NCBI GenBank assembly: GCA_037176705.1
Contig: CM073886.1
Location: forward strand, 6,882,001 to 6,946,000
Length of the DNA stretch: 64,000 nucleotides
Source of the DNA: Molossus alvarezi
Lineage: Eukaryota; Chordata; Mammalia; Chiroptera; Molossidae
Reading direction: 5' to 3'
Below, in pieces: positions 20,290 through 29,353 of this stretch. The notes under the pieces were generated by a model. That model did no database searches. It worked only from the letters and a program-made list of their open reading frames with translations, and was not told the DNA's origin. The translations under genes were made by a program, and so were the position numbers. Numbering within the stretch: position 1 is the first letter of the stretch; each line of letters begins with the position of its first letter.

Positions 20290-20602
20290 TGTTGTACCCC
20301 AGGAGAATCAACTTTACTCGGACACAAAGTAATTTTGAATATTCGGAGCTTTATTACCTGTGCAGGGACTGCAGCCAACCTTTGCAGAGGAGAACTGCAG
20401 CCCCCCGCAGCAGACTTTCAGCCCTTTTATAATTAGGGCTAAACAAGCACTAATTAGTAGAGTTAGCCAGGTGTAGTACATATATTCTTAAAAGGTAAGC
20501 TTCAGTTTCTCCTTATTTACAGCTGAAGAATGTTACTTTTCGAATTCCCAGTGGAGGTCAAACTCGGGTTGATTTCTCACGGGGCTAGAGCCGCCTGTAA
20601 CA
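20290..20602 (-). repeat. 3' LTR of the provirus
   Basis: 313 bp with TG...CA termini. On the minus strand it carries a TATA box (TTATAAAAGG; plus-strand 20423-20432) and an intact AATAAA polyadenylation signal (plus-strand TTTATT at 20350-20355). Confidence 0.95.
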
Positions 20603-20610
20603 TTCCCCAC
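20603..20610 (-). promoter_or_regulatory. Polypurine tract
   Basis: GTGGGGAA on the minus strand directly abuts the 3' LTR, in the place and with the composition of a retroviral plus-strand primer tract. Confidence 0.75.
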
Positions 20611-20648
20611 TGGTCTTCTGTCCAGATCAAATCTTTGATTCCTGTTGT

Positions 20649-21546
20649 TCATCTAATGGCGACGAGAGGCGCTTTCCTCCTGCTTTTCCCTGAGACCTTT
20701 ACAGCAGTTGGAGTAGATGGGATGACTAAGTATGGTCCGTCCCACTGGGGTTCAAGGTTCTCAGGGTGGTGTCTCTTCAGCCAAACCCAGTCCCCTGGGT
20801 TGTACTTCTGAGTCGGGGATGGCAGAGGTTGTCCTTGTTGAAGGAGCTGTCGAGTCTCATCTCGAAGGAGTGGAATAGCCTGTAAGGACTTTAAGAGATC
20901 TCGGTTAGGAAATTCAGCAAGCTGTTCAGAGCTAAGGTAAAATGGGCGGGGGTCACCCGAACATAATTTCAAAGGGGGTGAGTTTCCTTAGATAAGGTGA
21001 GCAACGGGTGCGCAATAGTGCAAAGGGCAAGAGACTTACCCAATTTTCGCCCGTCTCTAAGTGTAGCTTAGTTAATGTTTCCTTTAGAGTCCTATTCATC
21101 CTTTCTACTTGTCCTGAGCTCTGAGGCCTGTACATACAATGTAATTTCCCATCTATCCCTAAGGTTTTTGCTAGTAACTGAGATATTTTGGCAATGAATG
21201 CCAGACTATTGTCGGACCCCAATGCTAAGGGAAGGCCAAATCGAGGGATGATCCCAGAGAGTAGATGCCTGACGACGATATGAGCAGATTCCCCTTCTGT
21301 GGGGAATGCTTCAGTCCATCCCGAATTAGTATCAATAAAGACAAGTAAATATTTGTAGTTAAATTTTCCTGGTGTCATGCCGGTGAAGTCTAATTCCCAA
21401 TGTTCTCCAGGTTCTCGTCCGCGCTCACGGGTTCCCGAGGCTGGGGGTACAGGTCGGCTGGCGTTTATTTTGGCGCAGGCCAAGCATCTAGCAACAGCTG
21501 AATGAGCCATCAGTTTTAAGTCTGGAATATAGCGCTGTGGCTGCAA
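20649..21546 (-). pseudogene. Proviral integrase (degraded)
   Basis: Integrase joins viral DNA to the host chromosome. Two overlapping open stretches cover it: 21546-20953 (catalytic core) and 20972-20649 (C-terminal part), so a frame change lies near 20960. The core retains the three acidic residues in their usual settings: [15 protein letters not shown] and [14 protein letters not shown]. The N-terminal zinc-binding domain survives only as its CxxC half (RCLACAK). The C-terminal part shows the GPY/F motif (QWDGPYLVIP) typical of gammaretroviruses. The stop at 20649 is almost at the 3' LTR. Confidence 0.92.
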
Positions 21547-22540
21547 TGGCTCTCATACAGTTTGGCCAGCCCCAAGCGACAGGATCAAGTCTCAGAGAGA
21601 CAGGCCACTGGCCTTTTCCATGGCCCTAGGGTTTGGGTTAGGACTCCTTTTTCAATTCCCCTTGTTTCAGCTACAAAGAGCTGGAAAGGCTTGGTGATGT
21701 CTGGTAAGGCTAGGGCTGGAGCGGGGGTTAGGGCCCTTTTGAGTTCCTCAAAAGCCTTTTGTTCTGTCTCAGTCCAAATAAGTTCATGCCCTTTCCCCCA
21801 GTGCTGGAATATGGTGGTTTTGCTATTTCCGCAAAGCCTAAAATCCTTGGTCGGCAATATCCAACAGCCCCTAGGAATCCCCGTACCTGTCTCTTGGCGG
21901 CTGGAGTCGGGATCCGGAGGATGGCTTCAATCCTGCTGTTCGAGAGGGACCTCCTACCTTCCTTTAGTTGGTATCCTAGGTAGGTTGCCTCCTGTGTGCA
22001 TAGTTGAGCCTTTTTGGCTGATACTCAGTAACCCAGTTTCTGCAGTTCCTCTAGGATGGCTCGTGTCGCTTCTAGGCATTCCTGCAAGGGAGAGGCTGCA
22101 AGAAGGAGGTCATCTACATATTGCAGGAGGGTTACCTGCAGATGCTGGAAGCTGAGGAGGTCCCTGCTGAGAGCTTCATCAAACAGCGTTGGGGAGTTCT
22201 TAAATCCTTGTGGCAGGCGGTCCATGTCAACTGTCCAGAAAATCCCCCCTGAGGATCCGTCCATTCAAAGGCAAAGATGGGTTGGCTCAAAGGTGATAAA
22301 GGCAGGGAGAAGAAGGCATCCTTCAGGTCCAGGACCGTGTAGAAGGTCCTGGAGGGCTGTATGAGGCTCAAAAGGGTGTAAGGATTAGTCACAGTAGGAT
22401 GTATGGTTTCTATCCTAATATTTACCTCACGTAAGTCCTGAACAGGGCGATAGTCTCCTGTCCTTGGTTTCTTTACAGGCAGGAAGGGTGTGTTCAAAAG
22501 ATATAGTGGCCTGCAGCTTCTGCAGCAGGTCCCTTCCAAG
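21547..22540 (-). pseudogene. Proviral reverse transcriptase (degraded), RNase H mostly lost
   Basis: The fingers/palm region is visible ([26 protein letters not shown]) in one frame; the catalytic YVDD box ([12 protein letters not shown]) follows in another, with a frame change near 22255. The thumb and connection (21857-21585) include the region just before RNase H. The frame then meets a stop and shift near 21580. Only about 40 bp of post-connection sequence remain before integrase begins, so essentially all of RNase H is deleted. Confidence 0.92.
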
Positions 22541-22840
22541 GAGAGGGTAGGGGCAGTCTGGCATGACTAGAAAGGAGTGTGTTATAGTCCCCTCACCTAG
22601 GTCAGTGATTCGTGCCCGTGTCCAGGGATAGGATTTGGGCTTCCCAGTAGCTCCTATAATGGAGGTCCGTTCAGAGGTAAGGGGTCCATGGGGCTTTTTG
22701 AGTACTGAGTAAGTGGCCCCTCTGTCGACTAGAAAATCGATCGGTTGGCCCCCAACTGTCAAAGTTACCATAGGCTCCTGAGGGCCAAGTTTGTAGGAGC
22801 CTCGCCTCTTCATTCTTGGTCCTCGAAGAGGATGCCGGGG
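22541..22840 (-). pseudogene. Proviral protease (degraded)
   Basis: Retroviral aspartic protease segment. The active-site loop reads LVDRGATYS, with Arg where the family has Thr or Ser, and the downstream flap and helix ([11 protein letters not shown]) are present. A functional enzyme is therefore unlikely even apart from frame breaks. The protease frame differs by one base from the end of gag, where the stop lies at 22812-22810. Confidence 0.88.
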
Positions 22841-24507
22841 GAGCCATGAGCCTGTTCTCTCTCCTTCTTCCTGATCCCCTTGGGACACTCATTCTTCCAA
22901 TGTCTCTTCCTTTACAGTCAGCACACTGGTCCTTGCTAAGGGGAGACCTTCATTTTCTTTTTGATTTCCTTGGGGTCCGTTCCTATAGCGACCTTGTGGA
23001 GTTATTTTTCTGCCCTGAGCAGCTAGAATTTTAGTTAGCTGCTTTGTCTGGCCCGTTATGGGATCATCCCTGTTCTGGAAGACTTTTAGAGTAATTTCTT
23101 AAGAGTCTTTCCTTCAAATCTTTCTATCTTTTGTAATTTCTTTCTGATGTCTGGGGCCGACTGGGAGACAAAAGCTATGTTAACAATACGTTTATCCTCA
23201 TTTGCTCCTGGGTCCAAGGGAGAATAGGTCCGGTAGGCCTCTAAAAGTCTTTCTAGGGCCCTGGCCGGTTTGGCTCAGCGGTTAGAGCGACGGCCTGCGG
23301 TCCGGAGAGACCCGCGTTCCTTCCCGCTAAGGGCACGTACTTCGGTTGCAGTTTGTCCCCGGCCCTGGTTGGTCGTGCGGGTGGCAGCCACTCGATGTGT
23401 CCCTTCACATCGATGTTTCTCTCTCTCTCTCTGTTCCTCTCTCTCCCTCCCACTCTATCTGTACAAAAAATGGAAAAATATCCTCGGGTGAGGATAAAAA
23501 AAATAAAATAAAATAAAAGTCTTTCTAGGAAGGCTGCAGAAGATTCATCCCTGCCCTGTAAAACCTCACGTATCTTATTAAAGTTTATGGGCTTCTTAGC
23601 TGCTGCTCTTAGACCCCTAAGCAGAGACTAGAGATAATGGCTAAGGCCTCCTGCCCTGCGTTGGAGTTGGGATCCCAGTTAGGGGGAAGTGTGGGGAGTT
23701 GTTCCTCTATTTCTTGGTGTCCCCTTCCCCTTCCCCCAAAAGGCTTTTGGGCTGCTTCCCTATATGTTCTCCCTCTCTCTTCTGACGTAAATAACGTCTG
23801 CAAAATCTGTTGACAATTGTCCCATGTCGGCTGATGGGTACGGAAAATAGTCTCCATCAAGGAGATTAATTCTTGGGGCTTCTCGGAGGAGGAGAAGTCC
23901 AATTGTACTGTAAGGGGTTCCTCCGCGGGTCTGCGGGCGACTATCTAAATTCGGGGAGGAGCCTATCGATGGGCCTCAGGAGGTCCCCGTGGAATTTGGA
24001 ACTTGTAAGGGGGAGGGTCTCGTAGCCCCATCGGTCCCCCGGGTCCTCCGCAGCACCGGACAGAGCCTGTTCCTAGGGCGGCTCCGGCGGACCGTCCCGG
24101 TTTTCCGAGCCCTGTGAGGGTGATCGGGAGGCAATTTCCCTTTTGGTCTCGGGGCGCTAGCATAATAGTGCGGCCCCCGATTTTGGCTTTCATTTCTTTC
24201 CCCTCCATTTTTGGGGGTGCTAGGCACTTTCTTAGATAGCCGGCTTGTCATGGGCTGTATCTGTCCACACATCTGTACATATTTGTTGGTCGTGTGGAGC
24301 CTTACATGTCATAGCTCTGACAGCAAACGACAGGGAGAGGTCAGATGACCCCTCGGGTGGCCAGTCTGCGCCCCACGACGGCCCTTCTAACTCACACAGG
24401 GTCCTGAGGCCGCCTGGGTCCCCGGTGGTCGCAGGAGCGGAAAGAATCAGAGAAGTTACTCCGCAGGCATTGGAGCGGGTTCGGGCCTTCCAGTCGGCTT
24501 GCCCCAT
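22810..24507 (-). pseudogene. Proviral gag (degraded, split by a SINE)
   Basis: Gag forms the virion core. The start at 24507 gives Met-Gly-Gln, the usual myristoylation context. An in-frame extension upstream to 24576 adds a 23-residue hydrophobic leader, reminiscent of glycosylated-Gag leaders. A PPPY late-domain motif (RDPPPYKF) sits at about 24010. Capsid sequence (PQELISLMETIFRTHQPTWD) lies at 23902-23609. The major homology region near 23540 is interrupted by the Ves SINE at 23258-23514. The nucleocapsid zinc knuckle (about 22930-22890) has its CxxC half and its HxxxxC half in different frames, separated by a one-base shift. Confidence 0.9.
23258..23514 (+). mobile_element. Ves-type SINE, long young subfamily, inserted in gag
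   Basis: Complete copy with hairpin CCTCGGGTGAGG. A perfect 15-bp duplication AAAAGTCTTTCTAGG (23243-23257, 23515-23529) is derived from gag sequence. It is on the opposite strand to the provirus. Confidence 0.97.
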
Positions 24508-24739
24508 TCTGTAGGAAAGAAAAGAAGCCGGCACAGACAATAACAGCACAAGGACAGGCAATAAGACAGTGAGCACCCGCTTTCATCCATACACCACCAA
24601 ATCTGCAAGCGGTCCGAAACCATAAGCTGGGAACAGCGGCCCGCCCGGCCGGGTGAGGCGGCTCTGCGCGCCCCGCCTGCCGGCTCCGACACAGCCCTCG
24701 AGGGAACAACCGAAGACAGAGGAAAGGGATGGGGTTTCC

Positions 24740-24750
24740 CTTACCTCCAG
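24740..24750 (-). promoter_or_regulatory. Candidate leader splice donor
   Basis: On the minus strand, CTGGAG|GTAAGGG lies between the primer-binding site and gag, the usual place of a retroviral major splice donor. With env absent it has no obvious viral acceptor. Confidence 0.45.
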
Positions 24751-24873
24751 GCGTCCTGGGACGGATCTGAAAAGCTCGTAGTCAAATCGAAAGCCAATTT
24801 GAGGCGAAGGATGTGGAGGCTTCCTTGCCACGTCCGGGGAGGTCTACCCCAAAGGCAGGGGGACCTCGCGGGG

Positions 24874-24891
24874 ACCTCGCTGGGGCCTCCA
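24874..24891 (-). promoter_or_regulatory. Primer-binding site, tRNA-Thr
   Basis: Minus-strand TGGAGGCCCCAGCGAGGT begins two bases inside the 5' LTR. It complements the 3' end of mammalian tRNA-Thr(TGT), recalled from memory, at 17 of 18 positions. Threonine priming is the defining trait of the HERV-T/S71 group. Confidence 0.8.
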
Positions 24892-24893
24892 GA

Positions 24894-25219
24894 TGTTGTA
24901 CCCCAGGAGAGTCAACCTCACTCGGACACCAAGTAATTTTGAATATTGGGAACTGTATTACCTGCACAGGGACTGCAGCCAACCTACACACAGGAGGACT
25001 GCAGCCCCCCACAGCAGACTTTCAGCCCTTTTATAATTAGGGCTAAACAAGCACTAATTAGTAAATTTGTGACAGAGAGTTAGCCAGGTGTAGTACATAT
25101 ATTCTTAAAAAGGAAGCTTCAGTTTCTCCTTATTTACAGCTGAAGAATGTTACTTTTCAAATTCCCAGTGGAGGTCAAACTCGGGTTGATTTCTCACAGG
25201 GATAGAGCCGCCTGTAACA
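24894..25219 (-). repeat. 5' LTR of the provirus
   Basis: 326 bp with TG...CA termini. The TATA box (TATAAAA on minus; plus 25029-25035) is intact. The polyadenylation signal equivalent reads AATACA rather than AATAAA. About 13 bp near 25064-25076 are absent from the 3' LTR. Confidence 0.95.
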
Positions 25220-25272
25220 GGAATCGAACCAGTGACCTCTTGGTACTCAGCCGCTGAGGCACACCAGCCAAA
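25220..25272 (-). mobile_element. Ves-type SINE, head-side part, split by the provirus
   Basis: Continues the SINE of 20149-20289: 'cgaaccagtgacctcttgg' to 'ctgaggcacaccagcc'. GGAAT at 25220-25224 is the right copy of the proviral duplication. Confidence 0.9.
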
Positions 25273-25284
25273 CGTATATTTCTG

Positions 25285-25527
25285 TTTTAGGTTTGAATTT
25301 GTGTTCCCCCAAAACTGAACTACCAATCAAAATAGAGACAGACTCATAGATAGAGAGTAGGCAGACAGCTCTAGTGGTGGTGGTGGGGCTTTGGTGGGGG
25401 AGGGATGGAGCAAAAACGGGAAGAGAGAGAGAACTCGTGGACATGGACAACAGTGTGGTGATGGCAGGGGTTGGTGGGGAAAAGGGGATAAATGGTGCTG
25501 GAAAATAAAATACCCATTGTGAATCTT
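25285..25527 (+). mobile_element. L1 3' UTR fragment
   Basis: 'agagacagactcatagatag', a GGTGGTGGTGGGG stretch and 'tcgtggacatggacaacag', then 'ggggataaatggtgctgg', is an L1 3' UTR related to those at 28125 and 56700. 5'-truncated, no ORF2. Confidence 0.75.
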
Positions 25528-25540
25528 ATGAAGTTAAATT

Positions 25541-25761
25541 ATTTTTTTTAATATGTTTTTATTAATTTTTTTAGAGAGAGAAAGGAAGGGAGAGAGAGAG
25601 AGAAGCATCCATGTTAGAGAGAAACATCAATCAGCTGCCTCTTGCACGCCCCCTACTGGGGATAGAGCCTGCAACCCAGGCACGTGCCCTGACAGGGAAT
25701 CAAACTGAGACCTCTCAGTCCATGGGACAGTGCTCAATCCACTGAGCCACACCAGCTGGGC
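25541..25761 (-). mobile_element. Ves-type SINE, 'CCATGGGACAGTGC' subfamily
   Basis: Perfect 12-bp duplication TGAAGTTAAATT (25529-25540, 25762-25773). Minus-strand head at right end. Confidence 0.95.
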
Positions 25762-25773
25762 TGAAGTTAAATT

Positions 25774-26145
25774 TTTGTCCAAAGTGAAAAAAATAAATTG
25801 TGTTCCTCCATAGAGAACTAATAGAATTATAATTAAATTAATATGTATTTTGATTTAATTACCAATTATCATTTACAAAAGTGTCATGCAACTCATACTG
25901 TAAACACTTTACAGTGTTAGGTCAGTGCACAAAAAAATGCCATTCAAACTGAATCAGTCCACTGAGACCAATTAGATTGGTGGTGTGTTCACATGTGACC
26001 CTATAAGTATGCACACGTGGCCAACCTATAGCAAGGCATATGCACCCAGCATATGCCTGACACTATAAAGATAATATTTTATGCAATGTAATTATTAAAG
26101 TACAATTGTTTACACTTCTAAAATAAAATTTAATTTAACAGAAAA
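25774..26145. other. Intergenic, AT-rich
   Basis: No gene. Possibly the decayed left part of the hAT-like repeat that follows. Confidence 0.35.
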
Positions 26146-26149
26146 AAAA

Positions 26150-26285
26150 TGTCTTTTACTGATTCAGTTTCGAAATCTTAAAAATTAAATAAAACTAAAC
26201 ATTTAGTTCTCCGCTCACATTAGCTACATTTCAAGCGCTCAGTGACTGCATGTGGCTAGCAGCTATTGTACTGACAGCATCGTTT
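26150..26285. mobile_element. hAT-Charlie-like fragment
   Basis: 'ctcacattagctacatttcaagcgctcagtgac' and 'catgtggctagcagctattgtactgacagc' match a common ancient hAT-type consensus. The exact family was not assigned. Confidence 0.4.
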
Positions 26286-26309
26286 TAGAAACATAAAACA
26301 ACAGCAATA

Positions 26310-26900
26310 AATCAAGCCATTCCACTGCTTATTTTCTTCCCTAAAGTACCTCTGCACAAGCGCACAGGAAGGTATGTAGTTGGCGGTCCCTTGCAGCATT
26401 GCTCACAATGGCCACACATCAGAACAGCCCTCATATCCATCAACTGGCTTTATGCATTTATTCCAAGGAATTTTATGCCACAGTTTAAAATAGATACAGC
26501 TGACCCTGGACCAACATGGATTAGAACTGTGTGGGTCCACTTTTATATGATTTTTTTCAATAAATACTGTAAATGTATTTCCCATATGATTTTCTTAAGG
26601 ACATTTTTTCTCTAGCTTACTTTATTATAAGAATACAGTATATAATACATATAAAATACAAAATATGTGGTAGTCAACTTTTATTGGTAAGGCTTCCAGT
26701 CAGCAGTAGGTTATTAGTAGTTAATTTTTGTGGAGTCAAAAGTTATGTGGATTTTTGACTTCATGAAGGTTGGTGCCCCAAGCCCGTCATTGTTCAAGGG
26801 TCAACTGTATGTGGTTAGATCTCTAAGACATACTTCTAGGTGGGGAGAAGGAGAAGCACGACGTACAGTGTGACATCATTTAAAAAATATATTGCATTTT
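26310..26900 (+). mobile_element. Old L1 3' fragment, split by a Tigger1-type element
   Basis: The left part resembles the L1 ORF2 end ('acatcagaacagccctcatatccatcaactgg', 'ttccaaggaattttatgccacag'). The right part ('tctaagacatacttctaggtgggg') resembles the following 3' UTR. The Tigger1-like element sits between them with TA duplication. Confidence 0.6.
26497..26807. mobile_element. Tigger1-type non-autonomous DNA transposon
   Basis: 311 bp bounded by TA dinucleotides (26495-26496, 26808-26809). Terminal inverted repeats read CAGCTGACCCTGGACCAACA at the left and TTGTTCAAGGGTCAACTG at the right. The 'tttttttcaataaatactg' block next to the left repeat is typical of Tigger1 ends. No transposase sequence. 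Confidence 0.92.
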
Positions 26901-28111
26901 TAAGTTGATTAGACAGACAGACGGAATAGATAGAGCCCCATCAGAGCGCTTACCTCAGCCTCTGGGCAGGCAGAGAGAGAAGAGGCTCACTTGGATTTAA
27001 TAGGAACAGTGCACTCAAGTATTACTCATAGAATTAAAATTAATTTGGGAAAAGTACTTAAGAAAGGGGAAGTTTTGACAGAAGTGAGATGAACAAAGAC
27101 ATCAATTAAATATAATTAACTGCAATGCAGATTATATGGTGTCTAAACAAGTGTTATCCCATGGTCGTCATATTCAATGCACATGTCAGAAGTGGTTATT
27201 CTGAAAGAAGACATACAGATGTATAGCGGCCTTTCTGTACATTGAAAATGGAAAATGCCGGACAGTGGTCCAGGCTGACTTCCGAGGCTCACCTCCTCCA
27301 GTGTTCTGGCCGACATCCAGGGGACCCGCCGAGCTGCCGCTGCTGCAGGAAAAGTCTTCAGACCACAGTCCCAAGTGGCATCCAACCCACTGATCTCGCC
27401 TTTTCCACCCACCAAGTTCTTGTAGTTCCTATTTCCATGCCCACTGTTCTTCTGCTTTCTTTGTTTCTTAAATATAGATGTCGATTAAGGATCGACACAA
27501 GTGAAGTAATGAGGATCCAAACAAGTGAAGACAGGAACAAATAACATAACTTCCTCAGGAAAAAGGGGCAAAAATCCACATGTTTGGACCCTTGGTCTGC
27601 CCTTCCTTACCGTGGAGTCTGGGGGCGGCTCGGTCCCGACACCCTAGTACCTGTTCTCTGCCTCCCCATGGGTCAAGTTCACCCTCCCTCCCAGAGGGCA
27701 CAGCTGACAAATGTATTCTTATCCCAGTTCCCTGGGCCTGCTTGACATGGGGTAGATTAGTCCAGGAAAGCAATTAAATCAGCAGAGCAGCCTGAGAATG
27801 GTCTTGAACTTGGTCTAAAAGAGCCGGAAATGGAAGTTCCTGGGGAGCACCGAGCCCAGGGGACCTGCATTCCGCTCCCCTAAGCTCACGGCGCGACGCG
27901 GCCGGGTTACGGCAACTCTGACTGTCTGAGCAGAGGACGCGTGTTCGTGAATAAACCGAGAGGAACACGTCTGTAAAAAGCAGAACAGTAGCTCCAAGAA
28001 GACGGCGTGATTCACGTGCCAATGACAAGAGGGAAAAAGCACGGAGCGTTAGCTTCATCAAGTATAAAACATGATGACGATAATAAGACCTAATGTAACA
28101 GAAAAGGATTT
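26901..28111. other. Intergenic, no gene recognised
   Basis: AT-rich left part (26.9-27.2 kb), then mixed composition with a few CpGs (27.85-27.95 kb). Overlapping open frames on both strands lack domains. Confidence 0.4.
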
Positions 28112-28124
28112 AAAACTAGTTGTG

Positions 28125-28401
28125 CAGTTTGAGGAATGGGGTAGTCCCAGAGACGCAGAAGCGGGGTACAGACTGACAATCCCCTAAAGAGGGGGGAGGT
28201 GGGGGAGGGATGAACCACAGAACTTATATGCATGTGTGCATGAACAGTGGACATGGACAACAATCTGGGGAAGGGGCAAGGAGGGAGGGGGAGGGGGACT
28301 CAGTGGGGGAAAAGGAGAAACATCTGTAACAAAAATTAATCAATAAAAAATAAATTAAAAATAAAAATAAATAAAAATAAGCCTGCAAAAAAAAACCACA
28401 A
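28125..28401 (+). mobile_element. Young L1, strongly 5'-truncated
   Basis: Consists only of L1 3' UTR ('gaggaatggggtagtcccag', 'gtggacatggacaacaatc') and an AATAAA-rich tail. Perfect 13-bp duplication AAAACTAGTTGTG (28112-28124, 28402-28414). Confidence 0.94.
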
Positions 28402-28414
28402 AAAACTAGTTGTG

Positions 28415-28905
28415 TTTTCAAGAGACAAATCTAATGCAAAGTGAATCCAAAGTCTTAAGAGATAAAAGGGGAGATGGTTTAAACAGCATCAGAAATACAG
28501 AGATGAAAACAGAAGAGTAATATCAGTTTTAGAGGAAGAAGGACATATACCCACAAGCATTTTGGACAGAGTATTATTTTACGATGGAAGGTAAACCCCA
28601 CTAAGAGATCCTGACATTTGTGAACATCGATGAGATAAAACGTGAAGCACTGAGAGAAGAAATGACACAAAATGCTGAAGGCAGCCTTTGCTTGGTGTTT
28701 TCACGGTCTCCACTGCCGGCACGTGCTTCTCCGACCTGACCGAGGGGAGGCGAACCGTCTCACAGAGCTTTCCTGGCTCCCCGAGGATAACAGTGTACAT
28801 GCTGCTCAGTTCATTATAACTGGACCAGGAAGAAAAATTAACCTCCCGTGATCAGTGTGGCGCGAACTTGGCTAGCCATGGCCATTTTCTGTGGGAAACG
28901 CCCAT
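28415..28905. other. Intergenic, no gene recognised
   Basis: No supported gene or repeat. Confidence 0.4.
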
Positions 28906-28938
28906 TGTTTTAGGATTTTTTAAAAAATATATTTGTAT

Positions 28939-29126
28939 GCCCGGCCGGTGTGGCTCAGTGGTCGAGCATCCACCCCTGCACCAAGAGGTCGTTTTGATTC
29001 CCGGTCAGGGCACATGCCCAGGTTGTGGGCCTGATCCCCAGTGGCGGGTGTGCAGGAGGAGGCCCATTGGTGTTCTCTCCCATCAATGTTTCTCTCTCTT
29101 CAATAAAGAAAAAAATTTTTTTTAAT
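28939..29126 (+). mobile_element. Ves-type SINE inserted in the tail of the next SINE
   Basis: Short 'CACCAAGAGGTC' subfamily. The flanks AAAAAATATATTTGTAT (28922-28938) and AAAAAAATACTTTTAT (about 29128) look like its diverged duplication within the tail of the minus-strand SINE at 29127-29339. Confidence 0.88.
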
Positions 29127-29339
29127 AAAAAAATACTTTTATTGGTTTTTAGAGAGAGAGGAAAGGAGAGGGAGAGAGAGATAGAAACATTGATGAGAGA
29201 AACACCGATTGGCTGCCTCCTGCACATCCCCTTCTTGGGGTCAAGCCCGCAATCTGGGCATGTGCCCTGACCAGGAACTGAACCAGCAACCTCTTGGTGC
29301 ACGGGTCGATGCTCAACCACTGAGCCACACCGGCTGGGC
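29127..29339 (-). mobile_element. Ves-type SINE, inverted partner
   Basis: Minus-strand short-subfamily copy. Together with the SINE on its left it is bracketed by TGTTTTAGGATTTT (28906-28919) and TGTTTTAAGATTTT (29340-29353), its own duplication with one mismatch. Confidence 0.92.
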
Positions 29340-29353
29340 TGTTTTAAGATTTT

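Larger units (their letters stand above)
20290..25219 (-). mobile_element. Env-less gammaretrovirus-like endogenous provirus (tRNA-Thr primed)
   Basis: A provirus in reverse orientation: 5' LTR at 24894-25219, leader with primer-binding site, gag, pro, pol, 3' LTR at 20290-20602. A 5-bp duplication GGAAT flanks it (20285-20289, 25220-25224). Pol and Gag motifs place it with gammaretrovirus-like class I ERVs. Frames are broken by several indels, most of RNase H and the integrase N-terminus is deleted, and there is no env: only about 46 bp separates the integrase end from the 3' LTR. A Ves SINE lies in gag. The LTRs differ by roughly 20 substitutions (about 6%, counted by eye) plus one gap of about 13 bp, so the insertion is not recent. 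Confidence 0.95.

Noticed and set aside
20603..20649. A hidden env gene between pol and the 3' LTR
   Set aside because: Only about 46 bp lie between the integrase stop and the LTR; no room for env, and none was found on the other strand or elsewhere in the window.
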